Shown: piece by piece, positions 1 to 5,422 of the stretch
Layout: each line of letters begins with the position of its first letter
How positions within the stretch are numbered: the stretch's first letter is position 1
From: Actinomycetes bacterium
GTDB taxonomy: Bacteria; Actinomycetota; Acidimicrobiia; Acidimicrobiales; Microtrichaceae
DNA: 5,422 nt
NCBI GenBank assembly: GCA_023423215.1
Contig: JAFAFZ010000631.1
Coordinates: 1 to 5,422, forward strand
Direction: 5' to 3'
Made by a program: the position numbers and the translations under genes
Notes under the pieces: model-generated
Seen by the model: the letters and a program-made list of their open reading frames with translations, nothing else
Databases searched by the model: none
Told to the model about the DNA's origin: nothing

Positions 1-1
1 G

Positions 2-160
2 GTCGCCCGGGAGCTGGGCATCACCCAGAAGACGGTGCACAACCACCTCAACGCGATCTACCGCCGGCTCGACACCCAGAGCCTGACCCACGCCGTGCTG
101 TCGGCCGTGCGGCTCGGCATCATCGACCTCCGTCCGGAAGGCGAGGACGACGCAGCGTGA
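2..160 (+). CDS. LuxR/NarL-family transcriptional regulator, C-terminal helix-turn-helix (5' partial)
   Basis: Only the last 52 codons are present, ending in TGA at 158-160; the start lies left of the window. The residues VARELGITQKTVHNHLNAIY followed by RRLDTQSLTHAVLSAVRLG match the LuxR/GerE DNA-binding domain. The LGIT turn leads into a recognition helix with the TVxxHLxxIYRRL pattern, then the last helix carries the usual alanine/valine and RLGI ending. In this family the domain binds DNA as a dimer, usually under an N-terminal receiver, PAS or other sensor domain. That domain is not visible here, so the signal and the class (two-component response regulator or other) cannot be stated. 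The tail after the domain is short and acidic (EGEDDAA). The next gene starts 109 bases downstream in the same direction, which does not by itself imply regulation. The domain call is firm; the wider function is open. Confidence 0.88.
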   Translation, partial: VARELGITQKTVHNHLNAIYRRLDTQSLTHAVLSAVRLGIIDLRPEGEDDAA

Positions 161-254
161 CCGCGCGACACGGTCCGCACCCACTTCGCGCTGATCCGCG
201 ACGGAGAGTGGCGGCGTTGCGCGGCATGTGCCCATGTGCCGGTCCTGCCGGCTC

Positions 255-260
255 GGGGAG
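255..260 (+). promoter_or_regulatory. Ribosome binding site deciding the start of the Ser/Thr-rich protein
   Basis: GGGGAG lies 9 bases before a GTG at 270 and 12 bases before the adjacent ATG at 273. The reading frame is open further upstream, with a GTG at 228 and an ATG at 234, but no comparable purine-rich motif precedes those codons. Starting there would also add a cysteine-containing stretch ahead of the membrane segment. The motif therefore favours GTG 270 (or ATG 273). Confidence 0.6.
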
Positions 261-269
261 AATCGAACG

Positions 270-1085
270 GTGATGGCGGCAAGGGCGAAGGGTGCACCGG
301 GCACTCGTGGGGTGGGCGGCGCGCCCTCGGCGCGCGTCCTGCTCGCCGCCTCCGCCTCGACCGTGCTGACCGCCGTGGTCTCGCTGCCGCTCGCCTACCA
401 GGCGCACGAGGCGCGGGACACCGGCTCGAGCACCACGGTGCCCACGTCCGCGCCGCCGCCGAGCGTGCTCGGCACCTCGACGCTGCCCACGTCCACGTCC
501 ACGTCGGCGACCGAGGCGCCCTCCACGACAGTGGATTCGTCCGCCAGCACCTCGTCGACCACCGCCGCACCCGGCGGGAGCTCGTCCACCACGGCGCCGC
601 GCCGCTCCGGGACCGACGGCGCGGGCGCGGGCGGGTCGGGTGGCAACGGCTCGGGCACGACGACCAGCAGCACGCCGTGGTTCGTCGACCCCGCGCCGCC
701 CACGACCGCGGGGTCTCCGAGCACCACGACGCCGACTGTGCCGACCACCTCGACGTCGCCGACGACGACCCCGCCGGTCGTCGCGGGCGGCCTGTACGTC
801 TCGGTCGTGGCCGACCTGCTGCGCCCGCTGCCGCTGCTCGACTCGGTGCTGGCCCAACCCTCGTTCGTGTACCTCGAGCTGCCGAGGCTGGCCCGCGTCG
901 AGTTCTTCCTGGACGGCGAGCACACCGCGACCGAGGTGTTCGCCCCGTTCGAGCTGTACGGCGGGCTGCCGCTCCTGCCGGTGCTGTTGGCCCCGGGTCC
1001 GCACGTCGTGCGCGCCGAGGCGACCTTCACCGACGGCACCACCACGGTGCGCGAAGCCACCTTCGGCACCCTGCTCCCCGGCTGA
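270..1085 (+). CDS. Membrane-anchored or secreted Ser/Thr-rich protein with C-terminal Ig-like domain
   Basis: This encodes 271 residues from GTG 270. Residues 1-22 are short and basic, and residues 23-43 (VLLAASASTVLTAVVSLPLA region) form one hydrophobic segment. That segment is either an uncleaved N-terminal anchor or a signal peptide. Residues about 51-171 are a low-complexity linker rich in Ser, Thr, Pro and Ala, with STT, TSTST and TTTP runs and a small Gly-rich patch in the middle. The last ~65 residues (VEFFLDG, then APFEL, then GPHVVRAEATFTDG) follow the pattern of bacterial Ig-like domains such as Big_7: a strand ending in DG, an APFE turn, and a G-H-x-V-x-A strand before a final DG turn. 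The protein probably sits outside the cytoplasmic membrane with the linker as a wall-spanning stalk. No catalytic motif is visible and the ligand is unknown. The linker might be O-mannosylated, as similar actinobacterial linkers are, but this is inference. The neighbours give no clue to its role. Confidence 0.75.
   Translation: MMAARAKGAPGTRGVGGAPSARVLLAASASTVLTAVVSLPLAYQAHEARDTGSSTTVPTSAPPPSVLGTSTLPTSTSTSATEAPSTTVDSSASTSSTTAAPGGSSSTTAPRRSGTDGAGAGGSGGNGSGTTTSSTPWFVDPAPPTTAGSPSTTTPTVPTTSTSPTTTPPVVAGGLYVSVVADLLRPLPLLDSVLAQPSFVYLELPRLARVEFFLDGEHTATEVFAPFELYGGLPLLPVLLAPGPHVVRAEATFTDGTTTVREATFGTLLPG
420..782 (+). repeat. Low-complexity Ser/Thr/Pro-coding tract
   Basis: This part of the anchored protein gene is built mostly of ACC/ACG, TCC/TCG/AGC and CCG codons. 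It includes a short tandem run of ACGTCC units at 489-506 that encodes TSTSTS. A Gly-rich patch (GAGAGGSGGNGSG) divides it into two Ser/Thr blocks. Such tracts change length readily by slippage, so the linker length may vary between relatives. It encodes a disordered stalk and is not a mobile or regulatory repeat. Confidence 0.6.
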
Positions 1086-1126
1086 GCCGAGGCGCACCGG
1101 ATCGCCCGACGGGCCTACGCTGCGGC

Positions 1127-1157
1127 CCGAGCCCCCGACGGCGACGGGGGCGGTCGG
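1127..1157 (+). terminator. GC-rich hairpin after the Ser/Thr-rich gene, possible terminator
   Basis: GCCCCCG at 1131-1137 and CGGGGGC at 1145-1151 form a perfect 7-base-pair stem around a 7-base loop. Past a 2-base bulge, CCGA (1127-1130) can also pair with TCGG (1154-1157). It lies 41 bases after the TGA of the upstream gene and before the ribosome binding site of the next. No T-run follows, so it is not a classical intrinsic terminator. Actinobacterial transcription can end at hairpins lacking a T-run, but it could equally be incidental in such GC-rich DNA. Confidence 0.33.
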
Positions 1158-1191
1158 TCGGACGTTGGCCCGTCCCCGACCAGCGAGGACG

Positions 1192-1198
1192 AAGGAGG
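1192..1198 (+). promoter_or_regulatory. Strong Shine-Dalgarno site of the serine hydrolase gene
   Basis: AAGGAGG ends 5 bases before ATG 1204 and is the best match to the anti-Shine-Dalgarno sequence in the window. It fixes the start at 1204 even though the frame is open for hundreds of bases upstream, where it overlaps the previous gene. Confidence 0.85.
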
Positions 1199-1203
1199 CC
1201 GAC

Positions 1204-2418
1204 ATGGTCGAGATCCGTGGTTCCGTGGAACCGGGCTTCGAGCGGGTGCGTGACGCGTTCACCGAGAACTTCGAGCGTCACGGCGACGTCGGCGCGGCCG
1301 TCAGCGTGTACGTCGACGGACGGCCGGTGGTCGACCTGACCGGCGGCATCACGACGACCGACGCGCCCTACGACGACGACACGCTGCAGCTCGTCTTCAG
1401 CTCCACCAAGGGCGCCACCGCCCTGTGCGCGCACCTGCTGGTGCAGCGGGGCCTGCTCGACGTGGATGCGCCGGTGACCGACTACTGGCCCGAGTTCGGC
1501 GCCGCCGGCAAGGGCGACATCCCCGTGTCGTGGCTGCTGTGCCACAAGTCGGGCCTGGTCGACACCACCCGCCGGCTGACCGTGGACGAGGCGCTCGACT
1601 GGGACACCGTCGTCGACGCCCTGGCCGAGAGCACCCCCATCTGGGAGCCGGGCACCCAGCACGGGTACCACGCCGTCACCTACGGCTGGCTCGTGGGCGA
1701 GCTCGTGCGGCGGGTGTCGGGTCGCAGCATCGGCGAGTTCTTCGCGGACGAGGTCGCCGGTCCGCTGGGGCTCGAGTTCTGGATCGGCCTGCCCGATGAG
1801 CAGGTCGGCCGGGTGTCCAAGCTCATCCCGATGGGCGTGCCGGACGGGTTGGGCCTGCCGAACCCGGCGCCTGCGGAGCCGGCCGCCGGCGCGCTCGAGC
1901 CCGAGGTGCCGTCGCCCGGGCTGATCGACATGCTCGACCTGCTGCTCGGGCCGGACAACCTGGCGGGGCGTGCGCTCGCCGCTCCGGGCGGCGCGTTCCG
2001 CGACCAGGACGTCTGGAACGAGCCGCGCACCTGGGCTGCCCAGATCCCGGCCGCCGGCGGCATCACCAACGCCCGCTCGCTCGCGCGCATGTACGCGGCG
2101 TGCGTCGGCGAGGTCGACGGGGTGCGCCTGCTCGACGAGGCGACCGTCGCCGCGGCGATCGAGCCGCGGACCGAGGGCCCCGACGCCGTGCTGATGTTCC
2201 CGATCCCGTTCGGCCTCGGCTTCATGCGCCACTCGGACGTGTCGTCGTTCCTCGGTGGCCGGAGCTTCGGCCACTACGGCGCCGGCGGATCGGTCGGCTT
2301 CGCGGACCCGGACCGGCACGTGGGGTTCGGGTACGTCATGAACCAGATGCAGTTCGGCCTCGCCGGCGACCCGCGCACCGCCGCGCTGCTCGCCGCCGTG
2401 CAGGCCAGCCTCGACTGA
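1204..2418 (+). CDS. Serine hydrolase of the class C beta-lactamase/EstB esterase family (PF00144)
   Basis: This encodes 404 residues, the usual size for the family. The active-site elements appear in order. FSSTKG carries the SxxK motif with Ser66 as nucleophile and Lys69 as general base. Tyr155 in GYHAVTYGWL stands where penicillin-binding proteins have YxN. HYGAGGSVGF at 357-366 replaces the KTG motif. The HxGxGG and GFADP ending and the GYHA-TYGWL motif are typical of esterases such as EstB and the mycobacterial Lip proteins of this fold rather than true beta-lactamases, so an esterase/lipase acting on short acyl or other small esters is most likely. The substrate cannot be read from the sequence. 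There is no signal peptide or membrane segment, so it should be cytosolic. Residues about 205-275 are a Pro/Gly/Leu-rich lid-like insertion before the C-terminal part of the fold. It is preceded by a strong ribosome binding site and is separated from its neighbours by 118 and 163 bases, which suggests its own transcript. D-aminopeptidase or carboxypeptidase activity is a less likely alternative. Confidence 0.9.
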   Translation: MVEIRGSVEPGFERVRDAFTENFERHGDVGAAVSVYVDGRPVVDLTGGITTTDAPYDDDTLQLVFSSTKGATALCAHLLVQRGLLDVDAPVTDYWPEFGAAGKGDIPVSWLLCHKSGLVDTTRRLTVDEALDWDTVVDALAESTPIWEPGTQHGYHAVTYGWLVGELVRRVSGRSIGEFFADEVAGPLGLEFWIGLPDEQVGRVSKLIPMGVPDGLGLPNPAPAEPAAGALEPEVPSPGLIDMLDLLLGPDNLAGRALAAPGGAFRDQDVWNEPRTWAAQIPAAGGITNARSLARMYAACVGEVDGVRLLDEATVAAAIEPRTEGPDAVLMFPIPFGLGFMRHSDVSSFLGGRSFGHYGAGGSVGFADPDRHVGFGYVMNQMQFGLAGDPRTAALLAAVQASLD

Positions 2419-2436
2419 CACCGCACCACGTCACGC

Positions 2437-2451
2437 ACACCACACCACACC
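2437..2451 (+). repeat. Three tandem ACACC units in the prfC leader
   Basis: ACACC occurs three times without interruption, 19 bases after the hydrolase stop codon and just before the large inverted repeat. The 8-mer CACCACAC occurs in it twice, at 2438-2445 and 2443-2450. That 8-mer is the exact complement of GTGTGGTG at 2577-2584, which spans the prfC start codons. It may be simple sequence or part of a leader structure. Confidence 0.7.
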
Positions 2452-2454
2452 AGT

Positions 2455-2501
2455 CTTTGGCGTGGGTTGTGGTCGCTGAGCGACCACGGCCAACGCCAAA
2501 G
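2455..2501 (+). promoter_or_regulatory. Near-perfect 22-bp inverted repeat between the hydrolase and prfC genes
   Basis: CTTTGGCGT (2455-2463) is the exact reverse complement of ACGCCAAAG (2493-2501). GTGGTCGC (2469-2476) is the exact reverse complement of GCGACCAC (2480-2487), with TGA as the loop. Between these arms GGGTT faces GGCCA, which in RNA gives one G-A mismatch, two G-C and two G-U pairs. The whole is therefore a 22-position stem broken once, starting 36 bases after the hydrolase stop. It may be a terminator for the hydrolase gene, a dyad operator, or part of the prfC leader. No T-run follows on either strand, which argues against a classical intrinsic terminator. The structure is read directly; the role is not known. 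Confidence 0.6.
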
Positions 2502-2549
2502 GTCGGTGGGAGGGGCGCCCGGGGCGTGCGGTGCGCTGCACGACTTTGC

Positions 2550-2572
2550 GCCCCTGTCGCCAAAGGGGCTTT
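2550..2572 (+). promoter_or_regulatory. Hairpin enclosing the prfC Shine-Dalgarno sequence
   Basis: GCCCCT (2550-2555) pairs exactly with AGGGGC (2564-2569) around an 8-base loop, and TTT follows. The right arm contains most of AAAGGGG (2562-2568), the only plausible ribosome binding site for prfC, 10 bases before GTG 2579 and 13 before GTG 2582. When folded, this hairpin would hide the site, or with its short T-run it could act as a weak attenuator. The stem is only 6 base pairs, so a regulatory role is uncertain. Confidence 0.45.
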
Positions 2573-2581
2573 CCTCGTGTG

Positions 2582-4174
2582 GTGAGCACGCCCGCCGATC
2601 CCGTCGTCGAGGCCGGTCGACGCCGGACCTTCGCGATCATCTCGCACCCGGACGCGGGCAAGACCACGCTCACCGAGAAGCTCCTGCTCTACGGCGGCGC
2701 ACTCGGGCGGGAGGCCGGTGCCGTGAAGGCTCGCGGCGACCGCCGCTCGGCCACCTCGGACTGGATGGAGCTCGAGCAGCAGCGCGGCATCTCGATCACG
2801 TCGACCGTGCTGCAGTTCCCCTACCGCGACTGCGTCGTCAACCTGCTCGACACCCCCGGCCACCGCGACTTCTCCGACGACACCTACCGCGTGCTCACGG
2901 CCTGCGACGCGGCGGTGATGGTGCTGGACGCGGCCAAGGGCATCGAGGCCCAGACCCAGAAGCTGTTCGAGGTCTGCCGCAGCCGTGGCCTGCCGATCCT
3001 GACCTACGTCAACAAGTGGGACCGCCCCGGTCTGAGCCCGCTCGAGCTGATCGACGACATCGAGTCGAAGCTCGGGCTCATCTGCACGCCCGTCACGTGG
3101 CCGGTCGGCATCGCGGGCGACTTCCGCGGCGTCGTCGACCGGCGCAGCGGCGACTTCATCCGCTTCACCCGCACCGCCCGCGGCTCGACCGAGGCACCCG
3201 AGGAGGTCGTCGAACCCGAGCGTGCGCTGGCCGAAGAGGGCGAGAGCTGGACAGAGAGCCTGGACGAGCTCGAGCTGCTGACCGGGGCCGAGCACGATGC
3301 CGAGATGTTCCTGGCCGGCGAGACGACCCCGATGTTCTTCGGCTCGGCGCTGACGAACTTCGGCGTGCGGCTGCTGCTCGACTCGGTGATCGACGAGGTC
3401 CCGAGCCCCACCGCCAGGGTCGACGTGAAGGGCGACCCCCGTCCGCTGGACGCGCCGTTCTCCGGGTTCGTGTTCAAGGTGCAGGCGAACATGGACAAGG
3501 CGCACCGCGACCGCATCGCCTTCCTGCGGGTCTGCTCCGGTCGCTTCGAGCGCGGCATGGTCGTCACCCAGGACCGGACCCGCAAGCCGTTCGCCACCAA
3601 GTACGCCCACTCGGTCTTCGGTCAGGAGCGCGAGACGTTGGAAGAGGCGTTCCCCGGGGACGTCGTCGGCTTCGTGAACGCGAACGACGTGCGCGTGGGC
3701 GACTCGCTGTGGGTCGACTCGCAGGTGACGTTCCCACCGATCCCGAGCTTTGCGCCCGAGTTCTTCGCCATCGCCCGCACCACCGACGTGTCGAAGTCGA
3801 AGCAGTTCCGCAACGGCATCACGCAGCTGGACGAGGAGGGCGTGATCCAGGTCCTGCGCGACCCCGACTTCGGCGAGCAGTCGCCCGTGCTCGCCGCGGT
3901 GGGTGCGCTGCAGTTCGAGGTCGCGAAGCACCGCCTCGAGAACGAGTTCGGCGCGCCGGTCGAGTTCTCGATGACCGGCTTCAAGGTGGCGCGCCGCACC
4001 GACGCCGCGTCCCGCGACGAGCTCCGGGCGATGCAGGGCGTCGACGTCCTCGGACGCAGCGACGGCACCCTGCTGGCGCTGTTCGAGTCGACCTACTGGC
4101 TGGACCGCCTCGAGGCCGAGCGGCCCGAGCTCACCCTGGATCGCCTCGTCGCCGAGGGCGAGCTGCGCCAGTAG
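2582..4174 (+). CDS. prfC: Peptide chain release factor 3 (RF3), translational GTPase
   Basis: RF3 binds the ribosome after peptide release and uses GTP to eject RF1 or RF2. It acts in the cytosol. From GTG 2582 the protein has 530 residues, almost exactly the length of Escherichia coli RF3 (529). The GTPase motifs are complete: G1 HPDAGKTT at 22-29 (the HPDAGK form is characteristic of RF3), switch I RGISITST at 69-76, G3 DTPGHRDFSDDTYR from 91, G4 NKWD at 145-148, and G5 GSAL near 254. After the GTPase domain come an EF-Tu-like barrel and the RF3 C-terminal domain, with IPSFAPEFF at 387-395 and the GALQFEVAKHRLENEFG stretch. The adjacent GTG at 2579 is an equally possible start adding one residue; the frame is also open back to an ATG at 2531, but that extension would cover the hairpin and lies outside the family's usual length. 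The Shine-Dalgarno AAAGGGG sits inside a predicted hairpin. RF3 is patchily distributed in bacteria and usually dispensable. No truncation or frameshift is seen. Confidence 0.96.
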   Translation: MSTPADPVVEAGRRRTFAIISHPDAGKTTLTEKLLLYGGALGREAGAVKARGDRRSATSDWMELEQQRGISITSTVLQFPYRDCVVNLLDTPGHRDFSDDTYRVLTACDAAVMVLDAAKGIEAQTQKLFEVCRSRGLPILTYVNKWDRPGLSPLELIDDIESKLGLICTPVTWPVGIAGDFRGVVDRRSGDFIRFTRTARGSTEAPEEVVEPERALAEEGESWTESLDELELLTGAEHDAEMFLAGETTPMFFGSALTNFGVRLLLDSVIDEVPSPTARVDVKGDPRPLDAPFSGFVFKVQANMDKAHRDRIAFLRVCSGRFERGMVVTQDRTRKPFATKYAHSVFGQERETLEEAFPGDVVGFVNANDVRVGDSLWVDSQVTFPPIPSFAPEFFAIARTTDVSKSKQFRNGITQLDEEGVIQVLRDPDFGEQSPVLAAVGALQFEVAKHRLENEFGAPVEFSMTGFKVARRTDAASRDELRAMQGVDVLGRSDGTLLALFESTYWLDRLEAERPELTLDRLVAEGELRQ

Positions 4175-4225
4175 GGGCGGCCAGTCCCTCGGGTCCGCGT
4201 CGGGACGGGGGATGATGGACCGCAG

Positions 4226-5422
4226 ATGTCCGGCCCGACCCCCCACGGCGACCACCACCTCCGACGGCCGCGGCCGCTGGCCCCGCCGACGCGTGAGATC
4301 GCCCGTCGGCGTCAGCTGACGGTGCTCGCCGTCGGCGTCGTCGTGGTGCTGGCGCTCGCGTTCGGGGTCACGCGACTGCTGGGCGGCGGTGACCCGGCGA
4401 CGGACGGCGGTGCCGACGGGAGCGGCGAGACCGCGGCCGACGGTGGTGACGGCGAGGAGCCCGCGGCGGACGAGGAGCCCGAGGACGAGGCACAGGAGGT
4501 CGTCGAGCGGGTCGACGGCCAGCTCGTGAACGCGGCGAGCTCGGGCCACATGTGGTCCTCCGAGGTGCCGGGGCTGCTGACGTTCCGGGGCAACCCGACG
4601 CGCACCTACTACGGCCGTGGTCCGGTGCCGGCCTCACCCGAGGTGGCCTGGTACTACCCCCAGGACGGCGGCATGTGCTCGTCGTCCTCGGCCAAGGGCG
4701 AGACCAAGACCTGGTGCGGCATGGGGTGGACGGGCCAGCCCGCGGTGTTCGAGCGCGAGGGCCGGCTGTGGGTGGTGTTCGGGGCCGACGCCGGCGCCGT
4801 GCAGGTCATGGACGGGCGCGCCGGTGCGGGCCTGCTCCCGCCCTTCCCCACCGGCGACATCATCAAGGGCTCGGTCACCGTCGACCCGGACGGCTTCCCG
4901 ATCGTCTACTCGGGCAGCCGCGACAACTTCTACCGGGCCATCGCGATCGACCGGCCCGGCGAGGCGGTCGAGCTGTGGAAGCTGTCCGCGACCGCGGTGT
5001 CGCCGACGAAGTGGAACAACGACTGGGACGGCTCCGGCCTGATCCTGGACGACTACCTGCTCGAGGGCGGCGAGAACAGCCAGTTCCACATGGTGAAGCT
5101 CAACCGCGCGTACGGCGCGGACGGGCTGGTGACCGTCGATCCGGACCTCGTGTTCAACACACCCAGCTGGGACCAGCAGCTGATCTCTGACCTGGCGGGC
5201 AACCGCGCCAACGAGATGTCGATCGAGGGCTCGGTCGTCGTGTCGGGCAACACCGTCTACTGGGCGAACTCCGGCGGACTGGTCATGGGCTGGGACGTGG
5301 GCCCGCTCGTGGCCGGCACCGGCGATCCGGTGCAGACGTTCCGGTTCTGGAACGGCGACGACACCGACGCCACGATCGCGATCGACGCCGAGGGCTTCCT
5401 GTACGTCGCGGCCGAGTACGAG
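4226..5422 (+). CDS. Membrane-anchored PQQ-like beta-propeller protein (3' partial)
   Basis: The frame is open from ATG 4226 to the right edge, 399 codons with no stop. Residues 1-30 are basic and Pro-rich, ending in ARRRQ. Residues 31-49 (LTVLAVGVVVVLALAFGVT) form one membrane helix, so the N-terminus should be inside and the rest outside. Residues about 54-100 are a Gly/Asp/Glu-rich acidic linker. The globular part begins with LLTFRGNPTRTYYGRGPVP, a motif I associate with PQQ-like repeat proteins (BamB/quinoprotein fold). Blade-like units then follow, each with a G-x-hydrophobic strand and an xVYxGxxD or LYVAA strand: near residues 174-200, 215-238, 272-295, 333-352 and 384 to the edge. Cys151 and Cys164 could form a disulfide outside the cell. 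No PQQ or enzymatic residues can be assigned, so a scaffold or binding role is as likely as catalysis. The ribosome binding site is weak (GGGGGA at 4207-4212, 13 bases away). The 51-base gap after prfC permits co-transcription. The fold is fairly sure; the function is unknown. Confidence 0.8.
   Translation, partial: MSGPTPHGDHHLRRPRPLAPPTREIARRRQLTVLAVGVVVVLALAFGVTRLLGGGDPATDGGADGSGETAADGGDGEEPAADEEPEDEAQEVVERVDGQLVNAASSGHMWSSEVPGLLTFRGNPTRTYYGRGPVPASPEVAWYYPQDGGMCSSSSAKGETKTWCGMGWTGQPAVFEREGRLWVVFGADAGAVQVMDGRAGAGLLPPFPTGDIIKGSVTVDPDGFPIVYSGSRDNFYRAIAIDRPGEAVELWKLSATAVSPTKWNNDWDGSGLILDDYLLEGGENSQFHMVKLNRAYGADGLVTVDPDLVFNTPSWDQQLISDLAGNRANEMSIEGSVVVSGNTVYWANSGGLVMGWDVGPLVAGTGDPVQTFRFWNGDDTDATIAIDAEGFLYVAAEYE

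Noticed and set aside
226..240. Tandem ATGTGCC units 30-44 bases before the start of the Ser/Thr-rich protein gene
   Set aside because: Two 7-base copies separated by one base are too short to support an operator call, and no convincing -35/-10 pair lies around them.
1204..2418. Annotation of the serine hydrolase as an antibiotic-resistance beta-lactamase
   Set aside because: The KTG motif is replaced by HYG, there is no signal peptide, and the surrounding motifs match esterases of the same fold. Resistance cannot be supported from the sequence.
4184..4206. GTCCC/GGGAC inverted repeat between prfC and the propeller gene
   Set aside because: It has only 5 base pairs with a 13-base loop and no T-run, as expected by chance at this GC content, so it is not called a terminator.
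4212..4316. Tandem ATG codons at 4212 and 4215 as a start for a small gene or for the propeller gene
   Set aside because: They are out of frame with the propeller and give only an Arg/Pro/Thr-rich peptide of about 34 residues ending at a TGA. The membrane helix and propeller are in the frame of ATG 4226.
1027..4549. Long open frames on the minus strand opposite the hydrolase and prfC genes (hundreds of codons each)
   Set aside because: They mirror the codon structure of the genes on the + strand in very GC-rich DNA, where stop codons are rare in all frames. The translations are Arg/Gly/Ala/His-rich with no recognisable domain, while the + strand frames carry clear family motifs.
1..5422. A dedicated defence, mobile or biosynthetic system spanning the window
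   Set aside because: The genes are unrelated in role, evenly GC-rich, and include a conserved translation factor. No integrase, transposase, attachment site, CRISPR repeat or toxin-antitoxin pair is seen.

Overview
The window is very GC-rich and carries five protein-coding genes, all on the + strand. The first is cut by the left edge and the last by the right edge. Third codon positions are almost always G or C. GTG starts, Shine-Dalgarno motifs near AAGGAGG, Ser/Thr-rich anchored envelope proteins and an actinobacterial-looking release factor 3 all suggest a high-GC actinomycete (Actinomycetota). I cannot name a genus; an acidimicrobial or similar environmental lineage is a guess.

Layout: (1) 2-160, the last 52 codons of a LuxR/NarL-type transcriptional regulator, comprising its helix-turn-helix and tail. 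(2) 270-1085, a membrane-anchored or secreted protein with a long Ser/Thr-rich linker and a C-terminal Ig-like domain. (3) 1204-2418, a cytosolic serine hydrolase of the class C beta-lactamase/EstB fold. (4) 2582-4174, prfC, peptide chain release factor 3, a full-length translational GTPase. (5) 4226 to the right edge, the N-terminal 399 residues of a membrane-anchored PQQ-like beta-propeller protein with an acidic linker.

The gaps are short (109, 118, 163 and 51 bases) and none exceeds 300 bases. The genes share an orientation but no obvious pathway, so I read them as ordinary chromosomal neighbours, not a dedicated system. Only prfC and the propeller gene (51-base gap, weak ribosome binding site on the second) look like plausible co-transcription partners.

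The most unusual DNA is the 163-base gap before prfC. It holds three tandem ACACC units, an almost perfect 22-base-pair inverted repeat, and a small hairpin that buries the prfC Shine-Dalgarno sequence. Two upstream elements are also complementary, in nested order, to the Shine-Dalgarno region and to the GTG start codons. It is a candidate RNA-based control element for RF3, but this is a hypothesis from complementarity only. I found no mobile element, CRISPR array, tRNA or rRNA, and no clear new defence or biosynthetic system.
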